A DNA stretch of 64,000 nucleotides from Planctomycetota bacterium (lineage in GTDB: Bacteria; Planctomycetota; Planctomycetia; Gemmatales; Gemmataceae): the NCBI GenBank assembly GCA_029777335.1, contig JAKOSN010000221.1, positions 1-64,000 on the forward strand. The letters run 5' to 3'. The translations under genes were made by a program, and so were the position numbers. The notes under the pieces are model-generated. The model saw nothing but the letters and a program-made list of their open reading frames with translations. It made no database searches and was not told the DNA's origin. This document shows, piece after piece, positions 53,352-62,625 of the stretch. Position 1 is the first letter of the stretch. Every line of letters starts with the position of its first letter.

Positions 53352-54164
53352 ATGAACAACCGCATTGCCTCCGTCGTTCTCGACAATCGATCGCTGCACC
53401 CTGCCTCGGCGGAGATCTGGGTCGCAGTCCGCCCCGAACGACTCACGCCAAGCACCGAACTACGCGGGCGCCTGATGGGTCCGCGCTGTCCCTATGCCAA
53501 CACCATCGAAGTCGCCTATCATTTGCGGCCCTTGCCCCGCGAGGAGGACCAACCCCCGGAGTTCCTGCACGCGCGCGTGGTGATCCCGGAGGCCAGCTTG
53601 TGGGACCCGCAAAGTCCTTTTCTTTATCAGGGCCCGCTCGAACTGTGGCAGGAGGGGGAACGCTGCGATCGTACCGTCATCTGCCACGGCCTGCGACAAA
53701 TCACGTTGACGCCGAAGGGGCTCTGCATCAACGGCAAGTCTACCTCGCTTCGCGGAGTTCGCTGTGCCAGGACTCCCGACGACGAGGAATTGCTCGCCCT
53801 TCGCGCCCGGGGAGTGAACCTCCTGTTCGCTCCCGTGGTTGCAGCGCTCCTCTCCCTGTGGGAAAAGGCGGACCGGCTGGGCTTTCTCGTCCTTGGTGCA
53901 CTCCCCGATACGGAGGACGCAACGCTGGCTCAGGTGCGTCTTCTTACCCAACGGCCCTCCACCCTGGGCTGGGTTCTGGACGAGAACCGGTTGGTGCATT
54001 GCAACCCGACCGTCTTCTCTGGGGCTCTCCTGGGGATCGAAACCAGACGAGGAGAGGCCCCGGCAGAATCTTCACCCGTGCAGTTGCTCATTCAGGAGGA
54101 AACGCTGAGCGCTCGCAACGGAAACGTTCTTGGAGAGCTGCTCGTGGCAAACGATCATCTCTGA
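53352..54164 (+). CDS. Truncated glycoside-hydrolase-2-like protein
   Basis: 270 residues, 6 bp after queA. The first 115 residues form a beta-sandwich-like region with ARVVIPEASLWDPQSPFLYQG, typical of the Ig-like domain before GH2 barrels (W.P..P.LY). Next come GLRQITLTPKGLCINGKSTSLRGVRC, the GH2 junction 'GfR.i....g..lNGk...lrGv', and ARGVNLLFAPV, VAALLSLWEKADRLGFLVLGAL, like the first barrel strands. The catalytic NE motif and the rest of the barrel are absent; the protein ends about where a real GH2 would place its acid/base residue. It may be a non-catalytic remnant or a binding protein. No signal peptide. Confidence 0.6.
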   Translation: MNNRIASVVLDNRSLHPASAEIWVAVRPERLTPSTELRGRLMGPRCPYANTIEVAYHLRPLPREEDQPPEFLHARVVIPEASLWDPQSPFLYQGPLELWQEGERCDRTVICHGLRQITLTPKGLCINGKSTSLRGVRCARTPDDEELLALRARGVNLLFAPVVAALLSLWEKADRLGFLVLGALPDTEDATLAQVRLLTQRPSTLGWVLDENRLVHCNPTVFSGALLGIETRRGEAPAESSPVQLLIQEETLSARNGNVLGELLVANDHL

Positions 54165-54233
54165 AGAAAAAGTGTGCCGCGCTGCGCTGATCCCTCCATG
54201 GAGTAATAGTCGTCCTTTCTTCCAGGGGGAACC

Positions 54234-56087
54234 ATGAAGGCGCGCCAGTTAAGCAGTGTCGTGACCTATCTGCAGCGAACGCAGGGGAGGCTACAGTCGC
54301 TTTCGGATCGCCTCCTGCTGGAGCGATTTGCAAATGACCGTGACGAGGCAGCCTTTGAAACGTTGATGCACCGGCACGCTCAGCTGGTGCTGAACGTCTG
54401 CTGGCGTCTTCTCCAACACTCTCACGATGCCGAGGATGCATTCCAGGCAACCTTCCTGGTGCTGGCTCGCAAGGCAAAAACAGTCGCCTGGCGAGAGTCG
54501 ATTGCTGGCTGGCTGCACGAGGTCGCCTGTCGCGTGGCGGCCGAGGCACGAACGCGGGTGGGGAGACAACGCATGCGCGAACATCCACTGAATTCGCTCC
54601 CTGACTTACCGGGGGCATCCAGCTCGGAACCTTCCGAAATACCGACGCTTCTGGATGAGGAACTTCGCCGGCTCCCCGAGAAATACCGTGCCCCGCTCGT
54701 CCTCTGCTGTCTGGAGGGATTATCGCGCGATGAGGCAGCCCAACAACTGGGGTGGACCGTGGGAGCTGTCAAGGGTCGCCTGGAACGAGGGCGACTCTTG
54801 TTGGCCCGCCGACTCGCTCGCAAGGGCATCACTCTGGCCGCGGTGTTGACCCCTGCCTTGCTCCCCTCGCTCACCCGGGCCGCTGTGTCGCCAGCCCTGG
54901 TGCGCAACACCCTTCAGCTCGCCTCTTCCTTCGTGGCCAATAGTCCCAACCTGGCTAATTCCTCCGCTGTCACGCTCGCCGTCCAGGTATTGCAACGTCT
55001 TTCCCCTCCTCGTCTGACTCTCTTGCTAATGACCACTTTTCTGGCCCTCGCAGCGGCGGGATCCGCTTCGGCCTTTCTCACCTCGTCGCCGATTTCGCCC
55101 CTGGAGCCAGCCTCCCCGTTCAGGGGCGAGGTGCCTGTCTTCGTCCCCGTGCCGGAGAAGACCACGGTCCCGGGCGCTCCGCGTCTGCTCTTCACGCTTC
55201 GGCACAACGATGTCATCCGGCGCGCGGTCCTCACCCCCGACGGAAAGATCGCCGCGACGGCCAGTTTCGACGGCACGGTCCGCACCTGGGATGTCGGTAC
55301 CGGAAAACCGCTCAGCACCTGGATCGTGGCCAAACCCAACGAGCGGAATCTCCTCACCAGTACGAACAGCGCGCTCGCCTGCTCTACGAATGGCAAGGTT
55401 CTTTTCGTTGGGACTGCCCAGGGCGAACTGGCTGCCTGGGAGATGGCAACCCAGAAAGTGCTGTTCAGAACGCTTACCAAACAGCGGAACGTCTACGATC
55501 TCGCGGTTTCCCCCAATGGGAAGGTTCTCGCAACCGCCAATCACCTGGGGAGCGTATCCCTGTGGGATGCCCAGACCGGAAAGTTGATTCGCGAATGGAG
55601 TGCCCATCCCCGCCGTGTCTGGTCGGTCGCCTTCGCTCCCGATGGAAAAGCGGTTGCGTCGGCAGGGGAAGACGGAATGTTGTGCGTCTGGGACACCGCC
55701 ACCGGGAAGCAGAAGGTGCAAATGCGAGCCCATCGTGACTACACCGCAGGCGTTGCCTTCAACCCCGATGGCAAGATGCTCGCGTCTCTCGGTTACGATG
55801 ATCGTCTCTGTCTGTGGAACGCGACCACCGGGAAATTGATGCGTTCAGGCGAGGCGCCCAGCGGGGCCACGGTTCTCTTCTTTCACGATGGAAAAACGCT
55901 CCTTACCACCGACCGCGTGGGAGGCTTCCATCTGTGGGACGTCAAAACCCTCGACCGCCTGCACAGCAGTATGGACCATGAGGGCCCGGTGCACCATGCC
56001 GCCCTCAGCGTCGATCAGCAACGGGTTATCACGGCAAGCGAGGATCACGCGGCCCGGATCTACGATGTATCGCCTCGCCCCAAATGA
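54234..56087 (+). CDS. ECF sigma factor fused to WD40 repeats, membrane-anchored
   Basis: 617 residues, AGGGGG upstream. Residues about 25-95 are sigma region 2 (LLERFANDRDEAAFETLMHRH, DAEDAFQATFLVLARKA) and 135-195 region 4 (LRRLPEKYRAPLVLCCLEGLSRDEAAQQLGWTVGAVKGRLERGR). A membrane segment at 261-282 (LTLLLMTTFLALAAAGSASAFL) is followed by a linker and about seven WD40 blades (318-617: TPDGKIAATASFDGTVRTWDV and so on). This is the planctomycete ECF-Gob type. The blades would lie outside the cytoplasm and may sense a signal while the sigma part stays inside; release would need cleavage or another trigger. No partner anti-sigma gene is adjacent. Confidence 0.9.
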   Translation: MKARQLSSVVTYLQRTQGRLQSLSDRLLLERFANDRDEAAFETLMHRHAQLVLNVCWRLLQHSHDAEDAFQATFLVLARKAKTVAWRESIAGWLHEVACRVAAEARTRVGRQRMREHPLNSLPDLPGASSSEPSEIPTLLDEELRRLPEKYRAPLVLCCLEGLSRDEAAQQLGWTVGAVKGRLERGRLLLARRLARKGITLAAVLTPALLPSLTRAAVSPALVRNTLQLASSFVANSPNLANSSAVTLAVQVLQRLSPPRLTLLLMTTFLALAAAGSASAFLTSSPISPLEPASPFRGEVPVFVPVPEKTTVPGAPRLLFTLRHNDVIRRAVLTPDGKIAATASFDGTVRTWDVGTGKPLSTWIVAKPNERNLLTSTNSALACSTNGKVLFVGTAQGELAAWEMATQKVLFRTLTKQRNVYDLAVSPNGKVLATANHLGSVSLWDAQTGKLIREWSAHPRRVWSVAFAPDGKAVASAGEDGMLCVWDTATGKQKVQMRAHRDYTAGVAFNPDGKMLASLGYDDRLCLWNATTGKLMRSGEAPSGATVLFFHDGKTLLTTDRVGGFHLWDVKTLDRLHSSMDHEGPVHHAALSVDQQRVITASEDHAARIYDVSPRPK

Positions 56088-56127
56088 CAGGATAATGTCA
56101 CCTCAGGATTTGCACTGAGAATCAGCC

Positions 56128-56186
56128 GGTTCAGTGGCAGCCCCAGCGACCAGGTGTTTCGGAAAGGCTGGAACTGCCACTGAACC
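56128..56186 (+). terminator. Long hairpin after the ECF-WD40 gene
   Basis: Perfect 13-bp outer stem (56128-56140 with 56174-56186), a 2x2 internal loop and a 5-bp inner stem (ccagc/gctgg). It starts 41 bp after the stop. The remaining 215 bp to the next gene shows no gene or clear promoter. Confidence 0.6.
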
Positions 56187-56401
56187 CCCGCATCCAGGCG
56201 CCTTCTCGCTTCTCTCACCACCTCCCCGTGGCAGACGGGTTCCTCAGCTGGTACAGTGGCTGCATCTGCTCGGTGTAACATCCATCACAGGGACGACGTC
56301 TTTTTCTCGGCAGAGGGCGTCGCGATCCCTCTCGGTTCTGGGCGATTCGCCGCAGGACTTCCGGCCAAGTGCGCACCCTGTGCCGAGTGCAGGAGGGAAG
56401 G

Positions 56402-56989
56402 ATGAGCCGCCCGGACTCCCATGAACTGGAACCGCTGCTCCAACGAGCGCTGGCAGGCGATTTGCAGGCGCGTGAAGCGTTACTGGCGCGCCTGCGCCCG
56501 TACTTTCATGTACTGGTGCGCAAACACCTCGGTATCGATCCCGGCGACGACATGCTTCGTTCTGATCTGGTCCAGAGCAGCATGCGCCGCGTGTGGGAAC
56601 ATTTCGACGACCTGCACGAACCCCACGTCCCGCAACTGCTGGGCTGGCTCGGACGGATTGTCCGCAATCGCTGTTACGATGAGCGCAGACGGCAGCAACG
56701 TCATCCGGTGGGGATGCTTCCCGCCGAGGTCGAGGCGCAGTTGTCGGAACGCCTCCCCTGGGAGCAGGTGCTGGAACGCGATCGGCGCGCACTCTGGGTG
56801 GCGTCCGCCCTGGAACAATTGCCGTTGCGCAAACGCCAGGTGGTCGAGATGTTCTTCCTCGACCGTCTTTCCGATGCCGAGATCTGTCAGCGCATTGGCG
56901 GTTCCCAAAAAGCCATTCGCGTCCTGCGCCACCGGGCGTTGAAGGACCTGCGCCAGTTGATGGAGGCTGACCATGTCGATCAACGCTGA
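56402..56989 (+). CDS. ECF-type sigma factor paired with a Ser/Thr kinase
   Basis: 195 residues from the ATG at 56402 with AGGAGGGAAGG upstream. Region 2 (ALLARLRPYFHVLVRKHLG, MLRSDLVQSSMRRVWEHFDDL, LLGWLGRIVRNRCYDERRRQQRH) and region 4 (ALEQLPLRKRQVVEMFFLDRLSDAEICQRIGGSQKAIRVLRHRALKDLRQLME) are visible. It overlaps the kinase gene by 17 bp, so translation is coupled. In planctomycetes such sigma factors are usually encoded next to their kinase, which is thought to control them by phosphorylation in place of an anti-sigma factor. Confidence 0.88.
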   Translation: MSRPDSHELEPLLQRALAGDLQAREALLARLRPYFHVLVRKHLGIDPGDDMLRSDLVQSSMRRVWEHFDDLHEPHVPQLLGWLGRIVRNRCYDERRRQQRHPVGMLPAEVEAQLSERLPWEQVLERDRRALWVASALEQLPLRKRQVVEMFFLDRLSDAEICQRIGGSQKAIRVLRHRALKDLRQLMEADHVDQR

Positions 56990-58628
56990 CCTGGCTCGCT
57001 GGAATGAACCCCCCGCCACCGTCGAGGAAGAAGTGCTGGCCGATCTGGTCGATGCGCTCCTGGCGCAACAGCGGCGCGGCGAGGCCCTCAACCTCGTCGA
57101 ATTGCTTCAGAGACATCCAGAGTGTGTACGCGCCGGTCAGGATCTGCTGACGGTGGTTGACTGCCTCCATCAGTTCGCGGCCAGCGTGCTGGAGTATTCA
57201 GAGTTGCCCGAAGACCAAACCTCGCGCCAGGGTACGGCGACGACCTCCTGGGAAGATCCCGCGCTTCCTCAGCCGTTCCCCGGGGAGTATCATGTGCAGC
57301 AATTGCTCGGCGAAGGTGGCTTCAGCAAGGTATGGCTGGCGCAGGATTGTCATCTGGCGATCCCGGTCGCGCTGAAAACCCTGCTGCTCCAGGGCGACGC
57401 ACAGCGCCAGCGAACTGCCCTCGCGGCCCTGCAAAACGAGGCTCGGGTGCTCGCCCGGCTGGACCATCCGCACATCGTCCGCGTCTTCGCCCTGCGCCCC
57501 GCGAACAACGATTACTACCTGATTCTGCAATATGTCGCGGGAGGCTCCCTCGACCAGCGTGTGCGCCGCAGCGGTCCGCTTACCTGGGAACAAGGAGCGC
57601 GCTACGTCGCCGATGTGGGAGAAGCGCTCCTGGCGGTCCATCGCCAGGGATTGCTCCACCGCGACATCAAACCGGCGAATATCCTCTGGGATCCGCTCAA
57701 GGACGAGGCCTTGCTTACGGATTTCGGACTGGCGGCCCGTCTGAGCGACGATCCTACCAGCGCCGGCACCCCTCTGTTCATGGCTCTGGAAGCCTTCCAC
57801 GGTCAGGGCGGCGCCCCGGCGGATGTCTATGGACTGGCTGCGACGCTCTTCTTTCTGCTGACCGGGCAACCGCCCTTTGCCGCTCCATCACGACGGGCCT
57901 TGCAACAGAAGATCGCGCAGGGGTTGCCTGCATCGGACCCGCGTTGTGCATCCCTCCCGGAAGCGCTGGAGCGCCTGCTGCGAGCGGGGCTGGCCGTGCA
58001 GCCCGAGGATCGTCCTCCGCTGGAGGTGTTTCTCGCCACGCTGCGCGGCTTGCTCAATCAGTTGCTTGCTGACACCCTGATGTCACGAACCACCAGCGGA
58101 CGGGCAGCGATCACCCTGCGGCTGCTCGTAAGCCGACAGGAAGCGACCCAGCGATTTGTCCCTGTTGCCACAACCCATCCTCAACAGGGGCAAACGCGCG
58201 ACATGAAGAAGGTTCCCCCCACACCGGAACGCGTTGTCCTGCGCACCGGAGAGCGCGTGCGGATCGAGGTGCTTTCCAGCCATGCGGGGTATCTGAGCGT
58301 GTTCAATGTCGGCCCAACGGGCAATTTACATCTTCTTTATCCTGATTCGGGCACCCCTGGCACCATCGAGGCGGCCCGACCTCTGCCGATCGTCGATGTC
58401 GAGATGACACCCCCCGCTGGTCACGAGCGCCTCTTTGCGTTGTGGAGCGAACGTCCCCTGCCGGTGGAACCCGACCGCTTGTTGCAACTGGCCGCCCCAG
58501 CAACGCAGTCGCGGGAGTATCGGGCAACGCGCTCGCTGGAGCAATTGCAGGACTCCGTGCTTCAGCTGGCGCCCGAGCACTGGCAGGCCGTGGTGCTGGA
58601 ACTGGATCATCAGAACAATCTGCAGTGA
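56973..58628 (+). CDS. Ser/Thr protein kinase with C-terminal DUF4384-like domain
   Basis: 551 residues. An N-terminal helical region (20-85) precedes the kinase (about 105-395): GEGGFSKVW (113-121), Lys135, HRDIKPAN (Asp231), DFGLA (250-254); the usual APE is ALE (271-273). No membrane segment is evident. Residues about 412-551 (LRTGERVRIEVLSSHAGYLSVFNVGPTGNLHLLYPDSG, VDVEMTPPAGHERLFALWSERPLP) match the DUF4384 pattern, a beta domain often attached to caspase-like or kinase proteins. It overlaps the sigma factor gene by 17 bp, the standard planctomycete sigma-kinase pair. Confidence 0.88.
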   Translation: MSINADLARWNEPPATVEEEVLADLVDALLAQQRRGEALNLVELLQRHPECVRAGQDLLTVVDCLHQFAASVLEYSELPEDQTSRQGTATTSWEDPALPQPFPGEYHVQQLLGEGGFSKVWLAQDCHLAIPVALKTLLLQGDAQRQRTALAALQNEARVLARLDHPHIVRVFALRPANNDYYLILQYVAGGSLDQRVRRSGPLTWEQGARYVADVGEALLAVHRQGLLHRDIKPANILWDPLKDEALLTDFGLAARLSDDPTSAGTPLFMALEAFHGQGGAPADVYGLAATLFFLLTGQPPFAAPSRRALQQKIAQGLPASDPRCASLPEALERLLRAGLAVQPEDRPPLEVFLATLRGLLNQLLADTLMSRTTSGRAAITLRLLVSRQEATQRFVPVATTHPQQGQTRDMKKVPPTPERVVLRTGERVRIEVLSSHAGYLSVFNVGPTGNLHLLYPDSGTPGTIEAARPLPIVDVEMTPPAGHERLFALWSERPLPVEPDRLLQLAAPATQSREYRATRSLEQLQDSVLQLAPEHWQAVVLELDHQNNLQ

Positions 58629-58673
58629 CGGTGTGATGTCACCCAAGGATCGGCTCGGCTGACGGAACCGCGC

Positions 58674-59681
58674 TCAGCGTTTGGCAACCGGACGGGCCAG
58701 GCGAAGCACCAGGCGTTCGAGGAGGGTGCGCGGAGGTAAGCCACTTCCGCCCTTGAGCCCGAGATCCACCTCCAGGAGCCAGTCGAAGAGTTTTTCCAGT
58801 CGCGCTCGTCCCAGGTGGCGTAACTGTTGTTCGGCGCTGCGCGCGGCCCACTGATTGAAGCCTGCCTCCTGGAGCGCGGTCGGCAGAGTCGCCCCCTGCC
58901 AGTGCAAACGGGCGGCCTGAGCAAGTTTGCGTAGTTGCCAACCAAAGGCAGCCAGGAGTTTCAACGGCTCCTCACCTTGACTGAGCAGATGATCGAGCAA
59001 CCCCAGGGCGTCTGCCACCTTCCCCGCCCCGATCATCTCGAAGATCTTGAAAGTGTTCTCCGAGCGATTGTTTCCCACCAGCTGATCGACATCCTTGCTC
59101 TCGATCTTGTTCGCCTCGCCGACATACACTGCGAGCTTGGCCAGCTCCTGGTCGAGCAACCCCATATCGCCGCCGACGAGTTCGACGAGCAACTGTGCGG
59201 CCGGGGCGGCCAGTTGTTTTTGATACTGCTCCTTCGCCCACTGGCGACACCATTCGGCCAGTTTGGCTGCGGCGGGCGCCTTGCACACCAGGGTGGCCTG
59301 GTCGCTGACCAACTTCGCCAGTTTGGTGGTGGCTGCCCAGGTCTTCACATCCAGAATCAGCACGCCGGCGGAGGCAGGCTTGCCGACATACTTTTCCAGG
59401 GCCGGTCGGTGCCTGGTCACAAAGGTGTCAGCCTGTTCCACGATCACCACGCGGCGCGAGCTGAGAAAAGGCAAGGTGTGCAGTTCGTCCTGAATCGTCG
59501 CCCAGTCGGCCCGCTCGCCGGGATGAACCGAGAGCCCAAAATCCTCGTTCTCGGGTCCCAGCAGTTCCTGGCGCAGCACGGTCAACACCCGGCGTTTCAG
59601 AAACGCCTCGTCGCCGTGAACGACGAACACCGGGAAGGGTTCAGAACGGCGTGCATTGCCCAGGAAAGTCAAGCTATCCAT
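58674..59681 (-). CDS. holA: DNA polymerase III subunit delta
   Basis: 335 residues, usual length. FPVFVVHGDEAFLKRRVLTVLRQELLG, LHTLPFLSSRRVVIVEQADTF and LVELVGGDMGLLDQELAKLAVYVG followed by NTFKIFEMIGAGKVADALGLLDHLLSQGEEPLKLLAAFGWQLRKLAQ are typical of HolA. The delta subunit opens the sliding clamp as part of the clamp loader. Convergent with the sigma-kinase pair, 46 bp away. No strong ribosome site. Confidence 0.92.
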   Translation of the reverse strand: MDSLTFLGNARRSEPFPVFVVHGDEAFLKRRVLTVLRQELLGPENEDFGLSVHPGERADWATIQDELHTLPFLSSRRVVIVEQADTFVTRHRPALEKYVGKPASAGVLILDVKTWAATTKLAKLVSDQATLVCKAPAAAKLAEWCRQWAKEQYQKQLAAPAAQLLVELVGGDMGLLDQELAKLAVYVGEANKIESKDVDQLVGNNRSENTFKIFEMIGAGKVADALGLLDHLLSQGEEPLKLLAAFGWQLRKLAQAARLHWQGATLPTALQEAGFNQWAARSAEQQLRHLGRARLEKLFDWLLEVDLGLKGGSGLPPRTLLERLVLRLARPVAKR

Positions 59682-59805
59682 GCCGGAAGTCTACCCGAAG
59701 AGGGGGGCTGCTGTCAGCGTGACTTTCACCAGAAAGGAGGGCCGACGCCAGCGCAGGGCTACTGTTGCCCGACAACGACGTCGGCCACCACCCGCACAAC
59801 GGAGA

Positions 59806-60954
59806 TCAACTCTGGGCGGTCAACATCGGGTTGGCCGGCTCTGCCTCCGAAGGCTTCCCATAGAGGATGCCCGGGGCTCGTCGCAATCCCCCGGAGAGGC
59901 GATCCACCAGCGAGTGCATCGTCTCCGCCGGGACAAACGACAGCACCAGAGTCATCATCAATAGACTGAAGGTCGCCAGCCCCATGATCAACCCAATCCC
60001 CGTGTGGAGCAGGACTGCCCCGGCGATCATCAGCCAGCGCGTCTGTTTAACCCAGACGAGCACCGGGAAGTAAATCTCCAGCATGATTGTGAAGAGGCAT
60101 CCCCCGGTGCAGACGAGTTCCCAGAGGATGCGATGCTGACACAGCCAGACCAGGAATGCGTGATAGAAACCCCAGTTCATGGGGGCGAACTCGTAGTTGG
60201 CCATGGTGCCCCACATGGCTGTGTAGTTCCACCACGCCGAGCCCTGTAACTTGGACCACCCAGCCATCATGTAGATAAAGCAAAAATGGATCTGCATCAG
60301 GCGCAAGGTGAAGTTGGCGGACACCGACGGCTCCACGGGGGGCATCTGCTCTCCCCGCCGGCGCGCCCACCAGCACTGCAACCAGCGATCGACCGACAAG
60401 GTGGCGCCACAGGGCGCGATCATCAGGTAGATCATCAGGATGTTCATCATGGTGTCCATTCCAAAGAGCGTCGTGGGAGCCCTCTGGATATAACTCATCA
60501 TCGCAATCCAGCTTACCACCGAGGTCACGCGCGTGGCGAATCCGGCGGTGAAGAGGGCCATCGCCAGCAGGAAGAGCACATGCACCGTGATGATGGCGCT
60601 GGTGTCGGTCAGATGGAAGTAGACAGACCAGGTCTGATACCCCACGGCGTAGGGCTCGTTGCTGGCCTCATACCACCAGTCGGCCTGCGGCGCGGCGAAC
60701 GTGGTATCGAGACGCAGATGATCGATGGTTGCCTTGTCGACCCATCCCTGTGGTCCCATCAACGCCAGCAGGTCGAAGCTGTAAACCAGATGAATGTACA
60801 GGATCAGCAGCCCGGTGCAGATGCGAATGACTCCCAGCGGCAACGGATCTGCGGGGGCAAAGAAGAAGCGATTGCACGCCTGGATAAACCACAGCAGCCC
60901 GGTCGCCTGGGGAGCAGTGGCCACACGGTCGTTATCCGTCAACGGAGTAGTCAT
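59806..60954 (-). CDS. HTTM-domain membrane protein
   Basis: 382 residues from the ATG at 60954 with GAGG upstream; a GTG at 60972 directly follows the stop of the upstream gene and could be used. Several membrane segments with HTTM features: PLGVIRICTGLLILYIHLVYSFDLLALMG, FGMDTMMNILMIYLMIAPCGATLSVDRWL, HFCFIYMMAGWSKLQGSAWWNYTAMWGTM. The HTTM (horizontally transferred transmembrane) domain is related to vitamin-K gamma-carboxylase. Pairs with the next gene upstream in an operon. Confidence 0.85.
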   Translation of the reverse strand: MTTPLTDNDRVATAPQATGLLWFIQACNRFFFAPADPLPLGVIRICTGLLILYIHLVYSFDLLALMGPQGWVDKATIDHLRLDTTFAAPQADWWYEASNEPYAVGYQTWSVYFHLTDTSAIITVHVLFLLAMALFTAGFATRVTSVVSWIAMMSYIQRAPTTLFGMDTMMNILMIYLMIAPCGATLSVDRWLQCWWARRRGEQMPPVEPSVSANFTLRLMQIHFCFIYMMAGWSKLQGSAWWNYTAMWGTMANYEFAPMNWGFYHAFLVWLCQHRILWELVCTGGCLFTIMLEIYFPVLVWVKQTRWLMIAGAVLLHTGIGLIMGLATFSLLMMTLVLSFVPAETMHSLVDRLSGGLRRAPGILYGKPSEAEPANPMLTAQS

Positions 60955-60972
60955 ACTGAGAGCCTCTTCCAC

Positions 60973-62370
60973 TCAGTTTTTCCTGGGGTTGCCGGCGCCA
61001 CCGAACTGTTTGTCTTTCGCGTCACCGCGGAGTTGTTTACGCGGATCGGGGACACCCAGACGCTCATTCAGGTCGTCGGGCAAGGGATCCTGATGGAAGG
61101 TCGGAGGGGCATTCTTCCACTCGGGAACCGGTGAATCCCCCGCGTGCCGCGAGAGACAATCGACCAGTTCCAACTGCACCGTTCCGCCAATCGGGTTGGG
61201 GGACTTCGGACGACGGAACACCGGGATCATCCAGTAGAGATAAGGATCCTGAGTCAACCGCTCGTAGAGAGGATTATCACGATGGTCACGAAGTTGACCG
61301 TCGGGAGTAAACTCGCCCACGAAATACGGATAGTACAGGGCGGGATCGGTCGGTGAGGCGTGATAGGCCAGGTCGCCCGCGCGGATGATGTCATGGGTCA
61401 CGCGGTAGACCTTGATAAACTTGACCGGCGTCTCGGGTTTCTCCAGATGCTTGACCGTCCGGGCGACGTAGCGGGCATAACTCTGCAGATACACCTTGGC
61501 CAGCGGCAATGGCTCGCGATACTGGATGGTGAGATCCGCATCGGGGTAAAGAGGGATGTTATCGACCTCCCCCGCGAGACGACGCGTGTCAGCCAGCGCC
61601 GCGATTTTTTGCATGTTCGTCGGCTGATTCTGATTAATCATCTCGGTCATCGCCAGATAGCGCTGATACTGCAGCCGGCAGGCACAATCCTCGCGGTCAA
61701 TGAGCTTGAGCCAGCGGGCGCTGCCGTCGGCGTACTCCACACGGAACCAGAGCAAATTGGCGGGCCCCGGCTCCGGGGAATAGAAGTGATAGGCGTTGTT
61801 CAGATACATGAAGCAGAGATACGGCCGATAACAGACGGTCCACATGGCCGAGGGAATCCAGGCCGGTTGCCCGCTCGGAACGGGGGCAGAGGTCGAGGCC
61901 ATCCAGATGCCGCCAAAATGAAGGAGCAGGAGGAACAGAATGGCCAGGCGTCGCAGGATGGTGGGCAGGAGCACCAGAACCGCGCCGACGCAGCCCACCA
62001 GGACCATGCCGCGAAAGAGCAAACTGAGCGAACCCCACGCCGAGAAGGCCCAGGCGGAGAGCAGGGCCACCACTGCTCCCAGGAAACAGCACGCCGCGGG
62101 GAAGAGCCGATCGTAGAGGGTATCTCCCACCTTGTGGACCCCCCACCACACTCCTCCCCCTGCCACGAGCAGCCCCAGCACCACCAGACTAATTCCGAGC
62201 GGAATCGGTGACAGGTTCCTTTCGGCGAGAGTCTGACCATACGCGGACTCGCCCAGCTTGATCAACCCCAGCCCGGCCGTGGTCAGCCCCCCCGCGCCGA
62301 GCAACAAGACGAGCGGCCCAAGCACGGTCGTAAGCACTCGACTGGGCTTTGCACGTTCTTCGTCGGTCAT
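60973..62370 (-). CDS. Membrane protein partner of the HTTM protein
   Basis: 465 residues with GGAGGG 8 bases upstream. Four or five membrane segments in the first 180 residues (VLGPLVLLLGAGGLTTAGLGL, ISLVVLGLLVAGGGVWWGV, AACCFLGAVVALLSAWAFSAW, LAILFLLLLHFGGIWMAS), then a large soluble domain with AYHFYSPEPGPANLLWFRVEYADGSARWLKLIDREDC and KVYRVTHDIIRAGDLAYHA. The C-terminus is Pro/Asp-rich. In planctomycetes HTTM genes are often followed or preceded by such a protein with a 'HFYSPEPG' segment. The two gene products probably form a complex; substrate unknown. Confidence 0.75.
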   Translation of the reverse strand: MTDEERAKPSRVLTTVLGPLVLLLGAGGLTTAGLGLIKLGESAYGQTLAERNLSPIPLGISLVVLGLLVAGGGVWWGVHKVGDTLYDRLFPAACCFLGAVVALLSAWAFSAWGSLSLLFRGMVLVGCVGAVLVLLPTILRRLAILFLLLLHFGGIWMASTSAPVPSGQPAWIPSAMWTVCYRPYLCFMYLNNAYHFYSPEPGPANLLWFRVEYADGSARWLKLIDREDCACRLQYQRYLAMTEMINQNQPTNMQKIAALADTRRLAGEVDNIPLYPDADLTIQYREPLPLAKVYLQSYARYVARTVKHLEKPETPVKFIKVYRVTHDIIRAGDLAYHASPTDPALYYPYFVGEFTPDGQLRDHRDNPLYERLTQDPYLYWMIPVFRRPKSPNPIGGTVQLELVDCLSRHAGDSPVPEWKNAPPTFHQDPLPDDLNERLGVPDPRKQLRGDAKDKQFGGAGNPRKN

Positions 62371-62625
62371 TCCACGCCCTCCACTGCGAGAATCACAATG
62401 CCCGTCGCGGCCAGGATGACAGAGGGCTTACCACAAAGCCTCCGTGTGATGGCTGCTCGATAGCCACTGCTGTTGTCAACTTTATCCGATCCGGTCCCGC
62501 AAGACACGAGGTTTGCCCAAAATCATCAGGGGCCTCCCCGAAACGCAGACCCTGGTGCAAGGACAACGCCTGTCGCACGTTTTCTTGCGCCTGCGCCAGC
62601 CGTTCGGTTTTTCCGGACAATTCGA

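Noticed and set aside
52550-54190. 546-codon plus-strand open frame
   Set aside because: Out of frame with queA and the following gene, which have clear family sequence.
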